Below are positions 8,898-15,788 of a stretch of 64,000 bases of DNA, piece by piece; within the stretch, counting starts at the first letter, position 1, and the number at the start of each line of letters is the position of its first letter. The translations under genes were made by a program, and so were the position numbers. Source of the stretch: Mesorhizobium sp. M4B.F.Ca.ET.058.02.1.1 (GTDB taxonomy: Bacteria; Pseudomonadota; Alphaproteobacteria; Rhizobiales; Rhizobiaceae); NCBI RefSeq assembly GCF_003952505.1, contig NZ_CP034450.1, positions 5,208,001-5,272,000 of the forward strand. The letters run 5' to 3'. The notes beneath the pieces are model-generated. The model worked only from the letters and a program-made list of their open reading frames with translations, did no database searches and was not told where the DNA came from.

Positions 8898-8970
8898 GAT
8901 TGACGTCTCCCTCAGATGACGCAGTTGCATAGGTTGCCGGTCAAGCCGATGGCAAGCCCCGAAAAAATGA

Positions 8971-8995
8971 AACGCCGGCTTTCCGAAAAAGTTCC
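8971..8995 (-). promoter_or_regulatory. EcfG-type promoter of phyR
   Basis: GGAAC (8995-8991), 16 bases, CGTT (8974-8971) on the minus strand, 73 bases before the phyR start. Its -35 element is only 8 bases from the -35 element of the opposite nepR-ecfG promoter. Confidence 0.85.
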
Positions 8996-9003
8996 TATGG
9001 TGT

Positions 9004-9028
9004 GGAACTAATATAAGGGGACGACGTT
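9004..9028 (+). promoter_or_regulatory. EcfG-type promoter of nepR-ecfG
   Basis: GGAAC (9004-9008), 16 bases, CGTT (9025-9028) on the plus strand, 84 bases before the nepR start. It gives the sigma factor positive autoregulation. Confidence 0.85.
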
Positions 9029-9112
9029 TGAGGTCGGGACGGGCAACCAGACGAGGGTGCCGCTTTGCGTTGTGTGTTAGGGGCGGCCAGGGTGCTGGAA
9101 ATAAAGGGCGAA

Positions 9113-9316
9113 ATGAAGGATATGACGAAAGACACTTCGGCTGGCGCCGCAGGCAGGCGCCGGGCTATTTCCGGCGACCCGCTCGGGCCAAACTCGGAAA
9201 TCGGCCGCAAACTCAAGCAATATTACGACGAGCTGGTCTCCGATCAGGTGCCGGACCGCTTCTCCCAATTGCTCAGTCAATTGGAGCAGGCAGACCCCGC
9301 ACGGAAAAAGGATTGA
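9113..9316 (+). CDS. nepR: Anti-sigma factor NepR
   Basis: NepR binds and silences EcfG until phosphorylated PhyR removes it. This is a 67-residue protein, the usual size. The conserved core LGPNSEIGRKLKQYYDELVS and the following VPDRFSQLLSQLE form the two helices that contact the sigma factor. The open frame extends to 9065, but the ATG at 9113 follows AAAGGGCGAA and is preferred; a second ATG lies three codons on. The stop is 3 bases before the ecfG start, so the two proteins are made together, as is usual in this order. Confidence 0.92.
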   Translation: MKDMTKDTSAGAAGRRRAISGDPLGPNSEIGRKLKQYYDELVSDQVPDRFSQLLSQLEQADPARKKD

Positions 9317-9319
9317 AGC

Positions 9320-9871
9320 ATGGCGGCCGTCTCGCAGAGCTTCAAGACCGACCTGCTCGGCTCGATCCCGAGCCTGCGCGCCTTTGCGGTATCGCTGACG
9401 CAAAACGCCGACAAGGCCGACGATCTGGTGCAGGAAACGCTGGTCAAGGCCTGGGACAAGCATGAAAGCTTCCAGCCGGGCACCAATCTCAAGGCCTGGC
9501 TGTTCACAATCCTGCGCAACGAGTTCTATTCGCAGATGCGCAAGCGCGGCCGCGAAGTGCAGGACAGCGACGGCATCATGACGGCGAGGCTCGCCGTTCA
9601 TCCGGCCCAGCACGGCCAGCTCGATCTGAAGGATTTTCGAGGCGCGCTCGAACAGTTGCCGGAGGATCAGCGCGAAGCCATCATCCTGATCGGTGCATCG
9701 GGCTTTTCCTACGAGGAAGCGGCGGAAATCTGCGGCTGCGCCGTCGGAACGATCAAGAGCCGTGTCAGCCGTGCACGTGCCAGGCTGCAGGAAATCCTGA
9801 AGATATCCGGCGAAGACGAGTACGGTCCGGATGCGATATCGGCGCAAGTGACAGGGTCGAACGCCGCCTAA
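9320..9871 (+). CDS. ecfG: General stress ECF sigma factor EcfG
   Basis: Extracytoplasmic-function sigma factor of the EcfG (ECF15) group, 183 residues, directing RNA polymerase to GGAAC/CGTT promoters. Region 2 spans roughly residues 15-80 (NADKADDLVQETLVKAWDKHESFQPG and LKAWLFTILRNEFYSQ), and region 4 spans about 110-165 (LEQLPEDQREAIILIGASGFSYEEAAEICGC followed by GTIKSRVSRARARLQ). It is the second gene of the nepR operon, driven by the promoter at 9004-9028. Eight further promoters of its type lie within 6 kb, consistent with a self-contained regulon. The next gene is convergent. Confidence 0.94.
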   Translation: MAAVSQSFKTDLLGSIPSLRAFAVSLTQNADKADDLVQETLVKAWDKHESFQPGTNLKAWLFTILRNEFYSQMRKRGREVQDSDGIMTARLAVHPAQHGQLDLKDFRGALEQLPEDQREAIILIGASGFSYEEAAEICGCAVGTIKSRVSRARARLQEILKISGEDEYGPDAISAQVTGSNAA

Positions 9872-9905
9872 GGGTCCGGGCGACCTCGAAGCCGGCTTTC
9901 AGCAC

Positions 9906-10283
9906 TCATGCCAGCGGTCCGCGGCCGCAGGCCGCCGCCACCGCCTCGACAAGATCCTCCCCGGAGAAGGGTTTGCTGACCAGCCTGATCTCCGGAAAGG
10001 ACGTCTTCAATTCGTCCAGGTCGGAATAGCCGGAGGCGAAGATGAAGGGCAGGCCGGATTCGCGCAGCCGCGAGGCGAAGTCGAGGGTAGAGGCGCCGCT
10101 CAGCATCAGGTCGACGATGGCGGCGTCGAATCGGGCGGCCACATGCTCCGGCTCGATCTCGGTGAGGTCGCCCGCAACGACCACGTCGCCGGCGCCATAG
10201 TCGCGGCACAGCTGTTCGACATCCGCGGCGATGAGGAATTCGTCTTCCAGGACGAGAATCCGCAATCCGTCAAGCAATGGCAC
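9906..10283 (-). CDS. Single-domain response regulator, possibly of the FATGUY type
   Basis: A stand-alone receiver domain of 125 residues with no output domain. The acidic pair is E13/D14 (VLEDEF), the phosphoacceptor D58 (AAIVDLML), the switch residue S84 within FIFASGYS, and the lysine K104 (VSKPF). The FASGYS segment resembles the FAT-G-x-Y motif of single-domain regulators that relay phosphate to PhyR in other alphaproteobacteria, though it has serine for threonine. It begins with GTG after GAGGAGATTTTGCTAG and is convergent with ecfG. Its position next to the stress core supports that role, as an inference. It has no EcfG promoter. Confidence 0.8.
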   Translation of the reverse strand: MPLLDGLRILVLEDEFLIAADVEQLCRDYGAGDVVVAGDLTEIEPEHVAARFDAAIVDLMLSGASTLDFASRLRESGLPFIFASGYSDLDELKTSFPEIRLVSKPFSGEDLVEAVAAACGRGPLA

Positions 10284-10459
10284 CTAGCAAAATCTCCTCA
10301 GATATGCCTCCCAGAAGAGGCAGTCATGAGCGCTATCGGGCGCGCTGTCATTTAAAAAGTTATGTCGGAGCGCCGACGAATTTTTGATGAGACAGGAGCG
10401 AGCGGTCCGGATCCGGCACGGCCTCGCCGAAGGGTTCCGCCGATTCCATTTACTGGCTC

Positions 10460-10484
10460 GGAACCTTGCCGTGTGTCGGGCGTT
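10460..10484 (+). promoter_or_regulatory. EcfG-type promoter of the DUF883-like gene
   Basis: GGAAC (10460-10464), 16 bases, CGTT (10481-10484) on the plus strand, 29 bases before the start codon at 10514. Confidence 0.8.
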
Positions 10485-10513
10485 GAAAGCAAGCAAACGC
10501 AAGGAGTTAAGCC

Positions 10514-10840
10514 ATGGCGAGCGCCGCAGGAAGAGCCGCGAATGACGGCCGGACGAGTCCAGACCTCGAAGCCGACATCAGGCAACTGAAAGCCGACATC
10601 GAAAAACTGACCAAGCAGTTGGCGAAGACCGGCGAGCACGGCTATGGAACGGCGCGGCGGGCCGCCAGCGAAGGCGTCGAGCAATTGCGCGCCCAAGGCG
10701 AAGCTGCCTTCGAAGGATTGCGCGGCAATGCCAGGGACATCGAGGCGCAGATCGCCGCCAATGTGCGCGAAAAGCCGGTGACCTCGCTGGCGATCGCGGC
10801 AGGTGTCGGCTTTCTGTTCGCGCTTCTGGCGCGGCGCTAG
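10514..10840 (+). CDS. DUF883-family membrane-anchored protein (ElaB/YqjD-like)
   Basis: A 108-residue protein of the ElaB/YqjD/DUF883 type. A charged helical region (about residues 18-85, with DLEADIRQLKADIEKLTKQL) is followed by the family's C-terminal anchor, REKPVTSLAIAAGVGFLFALL and a terminal RR. E. coli homologues are stationary-phase inner-membrane proteins that bind ribosomes. The gene starts after CAAGGAGTTAAGCC and 29 bases from an exact EcfG promoter. The next gene starts 10 bases after its stop. E. coli yqjD and yqjE show a similar arrangement. Confidence 0.85.
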   Translation: MASAAGRAANDGRTSPDLEADIRQLKADIEKLTKQLAKTGEHGYGTARRAASEGVEQLRAQGEAAFEGLRGNARDIEAQIAANVREKPVTSLAIAAGVGFLFALLARR

Positions 10841-10850
10841 TTCCGCACAG

Positions 10851-11315
10851 ATGGGAATGCTGGCATCGCTGATTTCGGCTGTCGCCTCCGGCGAGGCCGT
10901 CGCGGCGCTCGGCCGCGCGCGGACGATGGCGATCGTCTACGGCGTTGCGGCGCTCGCGGCACTCACCGGCCTCGGCTTCCTCATCGGCGCGGCCTATATC
11001 TGGGCCGCCGGACGCTATGGCCCGATGGCGGCCTCGCTGGGCTTCGGCATCGGCTTCCTCTTGATCGCCGGACTTATCCTTGTTGTCTACCAGTTGTCGG
11101 CGGGCCTGCGGGCGCGGCGCCGGGCACGCCGGCGCCTCGCCGATATGAAGGCGCTTGGCATCACCGCCGCGCTCGCCGCGCTACCAGTTCTGCTCAAGGG
11201 GAAGGGCGGGCTCGGCGCCGTTCTTGGTCCGGCGCTGGCGTTGGTTGCCTATGCGATCTACCGGGAGAATGCGAAGCCGGACCACGGCAAGGATCCGGAC
11301 AACGAGACAGGCTAG
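10851..11315 (+). CDS. Four-segment membrane protein co-transcribed with the DUF883 gene
   Basis: A 154-residue inner-membrane protein starting at MGMLASL, 10 bases after the DUF883 gene. Hydrophobic segments lie near residues 25-50 (IVYGVAALAALTGLGFLIGAA), 60-85, 110-125 and 130-145. A highly basic loop (LRARRRARRRLADMK) sits between the second and third. The position resembles YqjE/phage-holin-like proteins that follow YqjD, but sequence similarity to that family is not obvious to me. It would be expressed from the EcfG promoter at 10460. The polar C-terminal tail (HGKDPDNETG) is probably cytoplasmic. Function unknown. Confidence 0.7.
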   Translation: MGMLASLISAVASGEAVAALGRARTMAIVYGVAALAALTGLGFLIGAAYIWAAGRYGPMAASLGFGIGFLLIAGLILVVYQLSAGLRARRRARRRLADMKALGITAALAALPVLLKGKGGLGAVLGPALALVAYAIYRENAKPDHGKDPDNETG

Positions 11316-11369
11316 AACGATTCCAGGTAACCGGTTCGCACTTGTCCTGGAATTGCTCAAGTTCCATAG

Positions 11370-12944
11370 CTATTTGGGCAGATCCTCCAACGGCATCGAT
11401 ATTTCGGCAAAGACGCCGTCCGGGCGGAATTCGTGCTTCACTGCGCTGGAGATGACCTTGGTCAGGCCGCGGCGGATCAGGATCGAGCCGAAGCCGTGAC
11501 GATCCGGCGGCTCCACCTGAGGGCCGCCGGTTTCGCGCCAGGTCAGCACCAGGCGACGAGTGCCCTTTCTGCCGTGCGTCTTCCAGCCGAGTTCGACCCT
11601 GCCGGACGCTACCGACAGCGATCCGTGCTGCAGGGCGTTGCTTGCCAGTTCATGCAGGATCAGTCCGAGCCCGACCGCCTGGTCGGGGGTGAGCAGCAAG
11701 TCGTCGCCAGTGATCGTCATGCGCGGCTGCTCGGCGCTATCGAACGGCTTGACCTCGACCTGCACCAGCTCGTTGATGCCGATGCCGCGCCATTCGCGAT
11801 CGGACAGGAGGTTGTGGGCGGCGCCCAGCGCCTGCAGCCTTGCGCCGAAGGCTTCCAAGAACTCGCTCGGCCGGCGGGCGTGGCGAACGGTCTGCGTCGC
11901 CAGCGCCTGCACCGTCGCCAGCGTGTTCTTGACCCGGTGGTTCAGCTCGCGCAGCAACAGCCGCTGGCGCTCGTCGCCGAGCTTGCGCTCGGTAATGTCG
12001 TAGTTGACGCCGAAGATCAGTGTCGGCTTGCCGTCGTCCTCGCGTTCGATGACGCGGCCACGCGTGGCGATCCAGCGCGGCGGGTAGATACCCTTCACCC
12101 GGTATTCGCCGAAATAGTCATCGCTACCGGTCAGCGCGTCGCGAAAGCGCGTCTCGGTCTGATAGACGTCGCGCGGATCGATGGCCGCCAGGATGTCGCG
12201 CGCCTTCAGCCGGTTCGAGCGCGGCAGGTTGAAAAGTTCGGACAGCAGCACGTCGCATTCGATGATGTCGGTGCGGATGTCCCATGCCCAACTGGCGAGC
12301 GAGGCGGCGTCGAGGGCGATGGCGCGGCGCTTTTCCTCCTGCGCCAGCGCCTCTTTTGCGATAGCGCCGCTGCGGGTTGCGTCCTTCAGCGCGAACAGGC
12401 TGGCGGCGAGTTCGGCCAGCGCCTTCAGCTGGCCGAGCTGATCAGCCGACGGAAAGGCGCGCGGCTTGCGGTCGAGCACGCAGAGCGTGCCGATGCGGGC
12501 GCCTGCCACGACCATCGGCACGCCGGCATAGAAGTGGACATGATGCTTGCCGGTGACTGCGGGACTCGCGGCGAAGCGTGGGTCGAGGGTCGCGTCGGTC
12601 ACCACCATCGGCTCGTCGCCGGCGGCGATGGCATGTGCACTGAAGGGCATTCCGGTGGTGGTTTCGGTTTCGCCCAGGCCCAGGCTGGATTTGAACCACT
12701 GGCGCTCGGCATCGACGAGGGTGATCAGCGCGATCGGTGCCTGAAGCACAGCGGCGGCAAGACCGGTGACGCGGTCGAAATCAGGATCGGGCTCCGTGTC
12801 AAGCAGACCATGAAGCACGGCCAGGCGGTGCTCCGCCTTCACCGCGCCAAGGACATCGGCCGGCAGTCCCGGCGTTTTGCGCACCCTGCTATCCACCAAG
12901 CCCCAAATGCCGCGTCCTGCAGCCAGCACCCGCGGTGCCGACAT
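11370..12944 (-). CDS. GAF-PAS HWE sensor histidine kinase
   Basis: Soluble sensor kinase of about 524 residues. An N-terminal GAF domain contains VLHGLLDTEPDPDFDRVTGLA and, later, FYAGVPMVVAGARIGTLCVLD. A PAS domain follows (WAWDIRTDIIECD...; ending in GVNYDITERK). The H-box is LLRELNHRVKN (His336) and the N-box HELASNALQHGSL, both of the HWE class. The frame is open for another 500 bases upstream, but that part is low-quality sequence; the ATG at 12944 lies opposite the divergent 55-residue gene. An alternative GTG lies about 20 codons inside. It is the third HWE kinase within 9 kb of phyR and a likely partner of that pathway, though no EcfG promoter precedes it. Confidence 0.82.
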   Translation of the reverse strand: MSAPRVLAAGRGIWGLVDSRVRKTPGLPADVLGAVKAEHRLAVLHGLLDTEPDPDFDRVTGLAAAVLQAPIALITLVDAERQWFKSSLGLGETETTTGMPFSAHAIAAGDEPMVVTDATLDPRFAASPAVTGKHHVHFYAGVPMVVAGARIGTLCVLDRKPRAFPSADQLGQLKALAELAASLFALKDATRSGAIAKEALAQEEKRRAIALDAASLASWAWDIRTDIIECDVLLSELFNLPRSNRLKARDILAAIDPRDVYQTETRFRDALTGSDDYFGEYRVKGIYPPRWIATRGRVIEREDDGKPTLIFGVNYDITERKLGDERQRLLLRELNHRVKNTLATVQALATQTVRHARRPSEFLEAFGARLQALGAAHNLLSDREWRGIGINELVQVEVKPFDSAEQPRMTITGDDLLLTPDQAVGLGLILHELASNALQHGSLSVASGRVELGWKTHGRKGTRRLVLTWRETGGPQVEPPDRHGFGSILIRRGLTKVISSAVKHEFRPDGVFAEISMPLEDLPK

Positions 12945-12964
12945 ATGCCAACGCCCCAGGCTGC

Positions 12965-12989
12965 GGAACCTTCGCGGCGAGGAACCGTT
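12965..12989 (+). promoter_or_regulatory. EcfG-type promoter of the 55-residue membrane protein gene
   Basis: GGAAC (12965-12969), 16 bases, CGTT (12986-12989) on the plus strand, 57 bases before the start at 13047. Confidence 0.78.
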
Positions 12990-13046
12990 ACCCGACCATA
13001 TTCTGCCAGACGCGCCGGCCGGTGCCAAACGATACGGAGGCCGACC

Positions 13047-13214
13047 ATGACCAAGATCATTCCCGAGGAGAAAGCCCGCCAGGGACGCTGGGGGGTCAAT
13101 GTGCTCAAGATTCTTGTCGCAGGGCTGCTTCTGGCATTCGTTGCGTGGGGGATCGCGGAGATTTATGGCGAAGTCATCAAAGCTCCGACCACCGAGCAGG
13201 GGCCCAAGGGCTAG
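13047..13214 (+). CDS. Small single-pass membrane protein under an EcfG promoter
   Basis: A 55-residue protein: a charged N-terminus (MTKIIPEEKARQGRWG), one membrane segment (VLKILVAGLLLAFVAWGIAEI) and a short polar tail. The ribosome site ATACGGAGG is good. An exact EcfG promoter precedes it, so it is a probable general stress protein. It sits at the 3' end of a long false frame that is antisense to the kinase. No family was recognised. Confidence 0.7.
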   Translation: MTKIIPEEKARQGRWGVNVLKILVAGLLLAFVAWGIAEIYGEVIKAPTTEQGPKG

Positions 13215-13249
13215 AGGCCACGTCCGCGTCCATCTCGTTTCCCGGTGCA

Positions 13250-14170
13250 TCACGCCGCCTCTGCCCGCGCGACCCGAGACGGCACCAGCACCTTTAGCGC
13301 ACCGGGGTGAATTGCGATCTCGGTCTCGCGTTCGAGTTGGACGAGCTCGCCATCCATAACGGCGCGGTATTTGCTGCTCGCGGCATGGATTTTCAGCCTG
13401 GCACTCTCCGCCTGATGGATTTCGACATGGGCGCTGTCGCGCCATTTGCCACGCGCCATGTCGAAGAAGACCCTGACCAGCTCGCCACGCCTGCGCGCCA
13501 CCGAGATGTAGATGCCGAGCACGCCGCCGGCGGGGTTGTCGGCATAGGGCAGGTGGCCCTCGCCGAACAGGTTGTTGGTGACACCGATGCCGGTGGCGCG
13601 GGTCACGATCTCGGCCTCGCCGATGGTGAGTGTCACCTTCAAGGCCGGCGGGTTCTTGATCGTCGCCCAGGCGGCACGCGCCGAGGCCCGCATCTTCCCA
13701 AGGCGCGAGCCGAATTCCATGCCCTCGCGCAGCTGCACCATCTTGGCGTGCAGGCCGATGGAGAATTGGTGGATGAAAGGCCGGCCATTGGCGCTCGCCA
13801 TGTCGACCGCTATCACCTCGCCATCGGCAAAGGACTTCAGCGCCGCGTCGAGCGTCTGCGGAACGCCGAGCCCGCGGGCGAAGAGGTTCATCGTGCCTGC
13901 CGGCAGGATGGCCAGCGCCGTCTTGCGGTTCATCAGCAGGCCGGCTGCGGCCGAAATGGTGCCGTCGCCGCCGCCGGCCAGTACGACATCGACGTCGCGC
14001 CGCCGGGCCGCCTTTTGGAGGGCCGCTGCAATGTCTTCGCCGGCAACCACATCGACATCCACGGAATGGCCGGCCGCCTCGAGCGTTTGGCGCAGCCGGT
14101 CACAGAAGCCGGAAAGATCGGTTGTCCGCAACGTGCCGCCATCCCGGTTCAGCACCGCCGCAAATCGCAT
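13250..14170 (-). CDS. Diacylglycerol kinase-family lipid kinase (YegS/DgkB-like)
   Basis: Cytoplasmic lipid kinase of the DAGK catalytic family, 306 residues. The nucleotide-binding motif GGGDGT is at 66-71, and ILPAGTMNLFARGLG (88-102) is the second family block. Such enzymes phosphorylate diacylglycerol or related lipids. The frame is open further upstream, but the ATG at 14170 starts at the fold's first strand (MRFAAVLNRDGG) and follows GGAGTGGGGC. An exact EcfG promoter lies 52 bases upstream, suggesting that lipid remodelling is part of the stress response here. The true lipid substrate is not known. It is convergent with the small gene at 13047. Confidence 0.85.
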   Translation of the reverse strand: MRFAAVLNRDGGTLRTTDLSGFCDRLRQTLEAAGHSVDVDVVAGEDIAAALQKAARRRDVDVVLAGGGDGTISAAAGLLMNRKTALAILPAGTMNLFARGLGVPQTLDAALKSFADGEVIAVDMASANGRPFIHQFSIGLHAKMVQLREGMEFGSRLGKMRASARAAWATIKNPPALKVTLTIGEAEIVTRATGIGVTNNLFGEGHLPYADNPAGGVLGIYISVARRRGELVRVFFDMARGKWRDSAHVEIHQAESARLKIHAASSKYRAVMDGELVQLERETEIAIHPGALKVLVPSRVARAEAA

Positions 14171-14222
14171 GCCCCACTCCGTTGTCGCACACCGAGCCGC
14201 GATAGGCTCAGCCGCAGGCTGA

Positions 14223-14247
14223 AACGGAATGGCTAGAGAAAGGTTCC
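14223..14247 (-). promoter_or_regulatory. EcfG-type promoter of the lipid kinase gene
   Basis: GGAAC (14247-14243), 16 bases, CGTT (14226-14223) on the minus strand, 52 bases before the start at 14170. Confidence 0.78.
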
Positions 14248-14316
14248 CGGGTCCGGTGAAACCGGCCAGCGCCAGCAATTTCATGGGCTTGTCCGAAGCG
14301 CGCAGCCGCATTTTTC

Positions 14317-14341
14317 GGAACAACGATGTGGTCACGACGTT
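14317..14341 (+). promoter_or_regulatory. EcfG-type promoter of the PRC-barrel gene
   Basis: GGAAC (14317-14321), 16 bases, CGTT (14338-14341) on the plus strand, 79 bases before the start at 14421. It is back-to-back with the lipid kinase promoter. Confidence 0.78.
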
Positions 14342-14420
14342 GTGAACCTGTAGAAACGCCGCGGCCGATCCTCCAGCGACGGTGCGGTGGACCCGAAATC
14401 ATGCACGAGGAGGAAGCATC

Positions 14421-15734
14421 ATGATACGCACCCTTTTTGCGACCACCGCGCTCGCCACACTGATTGCAGCCGGCGCCTACGCGCAGACAGCGACGACCCC
14501 GGCGCCAGCCACGCAGAACGAGGCGCCGGCCGCCCCGGTGATGCGTGCCGAGGGCAGCCTTGCCACCAACATCATCGGCGAGTCCGTCTATAACGGCACG
14601 GCCGACGATGCCCAGGATATCGGCAAGGTCAGTGATGTCGTCTTTGACGAGACCGGCAAGGCGAAATCCGCCATCATCGGCGTTGGCGGTTTCCTTGGCA
14701 TAGGAGCCAAGGACGTCGCCTTCGACTACGACAAGCTGCAATGGGTCGAGAAGAACGGCGACCGCTGGCTTGTCGCCGAGACGACGAAGGAAGCCCTGAC
14801 GGCCCTGCCGGACTTCGACAGGAAGCCGTATGATCCGGCACCGGCTGCTCAGACCGACACGACAGCGCAGGCGCCGTCGACCACGACGGACGGCACTGGC
14901 GCGCAGAAGCCTGTCGATATGAATGCCGCGCCGGCTGAACCGGTGAAGAAGGCGGATGGCAACCTCGCCACCAACATAATCGGCGAATCCGTCTACAATG
15001 GCACAGCCGACGACGCGCAGAACATCGGCGACGTCAATGACATCGTTCTCACCAAGGACGGCAAGGCCGAGGCGCTCGTCATCGGCGTTGGCGGCTTCCT
15101 CGGCATAGGCGAAAAGAACGTCGCCTTTGACTTCGCCAAGGCCAAGTGGGCCGAAAAGAACGGCGATCGCTGGCTGGTCGCCGAGACCACGAAGGAAGAG
15201 CTGCAGGCGCAGCCGGACTTCAACCGCAAGGCCTACGATCCGGCGCCGGCAACCACAGCGTCGACCGAGGTCCCGAAGGCCGCGGCTCCGACTGCGACCG
15301 CTCCGGCGCCGATGGACAAGACAGCCGAGGCCCCGGCCGCTCCTGCGCCTGACGCCAAGGCAACCGACCCGACACAGACCGCGGCAATCGATAAGTCGAC
15401 GCTGACGGAGATGCCGGTCGGCGAGATCCGGGGCGACGACCTGAAAGGGACGACCGTCTACGGCGCCAACGATGTCCAGGTCGGCGAGATCGGCGATGTC
15501 GTGCTGACGCCCGACAACAAGCCGGACGCGGTGATCGTCGATGTCGGCGGCTTCCTCGGCATCGGCGAAAAGGAAGTCGCTGTCGGCATGGACAACCTCA
15601 AATTCATGACCGACAAGGACGGCAAGAAGTACCTCTACACCACCTTCACCAAGGAACAGCTCGAAGCGCAGGCGGCCTATGACAAGGGCAGCTACGCCGA
15701 ACAGCGGGACCAGCAGAGGATGATAGTGAAGTAA
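14421..15734 (+). CDS. Exported protein with three PRC-barrel repeats
   Basis: A 437-residue secreted protein with a clear signal peptide (MIRTLFATTALATLIAAGAYA). Three PRC-barrel-like units follow, separated by Ala/Pro/Thr-rich linkers. Units 1 and 2 are almost identical, sharing LATNIIGESVYNGTADDAQ, IGVGGFLGIG and EKNGDRWLVAETTKE. Unit 3 is more divergent but keeps VGGFLGIGEKEVAVGMD. PRC-barrel domains are small beta-barrels used in protein or RNA contacts; periplasmic tandem versions are common in rhizobia without a known function. The start follows ACGAGGAGGAAGCATC. The EcfG promoter upstream implies stress induction. Confidence 0.85.
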   Translation: MIRTLFATTALATLIAAGAYAQTATTPAPATQNEAPAAPVMRAEGSLATNIIGESVYNGTADDAQDIGKVSDVVFDETGKAKSAIIGVGGFLGIGAKDVAFDYDKLQWVEKNGDRWLVAETTKEALTALPDFDRKPYDPAPAAQTDTTAQAPSTTTDGTGAQKPVDMNAAPAEPVKKADGNLATNIIGESVYNGTADDAQNIGDVNDIVLTKDGKAEALVIGVGGFLGIGEKNVAFDFAKAKWAEKNGDRWLVAETTKEELQAQPDFNRKAYDPAPATTASTEVPKAAAPTATAPAPMDKTAEAPAAPAPDAKATDPTQTAAIDKSTLTEMPVGEIRGDDLKGTTVYGANDVQVGEIGDVVLTPDNKPDAVIVDVGGFLGIGEKEVAVGMDNLKFMTDKDGKKYLYTTFTKEQLEAQAAYDKGSYAEQRDQQRMIVK

Positions 15735-15754
15735 AGGCAATGGGAGTTGGGCGG

Positions 15755-15788
15755 TAGGCAGTAGGGAAGCAAGCTTTTCTACTGCCTA
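15755..15788. terminator. Possible bidirectional terminator hairpin
   Basis: TAGGCAGTAG (15755-15764) and CTACTGCCTA (15779-15788) form a perfect 10-bp stem with a 14-base loop between two convergent genes. It overlaps the last codon of the sulfatase gene. No T tract is present, so termination is inferred only from position. Confidence 0.4.

Noticed and set aside
11433..13214. Plus-strand frame of 593 codons across the GAF-PAS kinase
   Set aside because: Antisense to a kinase with intact motifs; only its last 55 codons, starting at 13047, look like a real gene.
14208..15740. Minus-strand frame of 510 codons across the PRC-barrel gene
   Set aside because: Arg/Gly/Leu-rich shadow of a repetitive gene; its repeats only mirror the repeats on the other strand.
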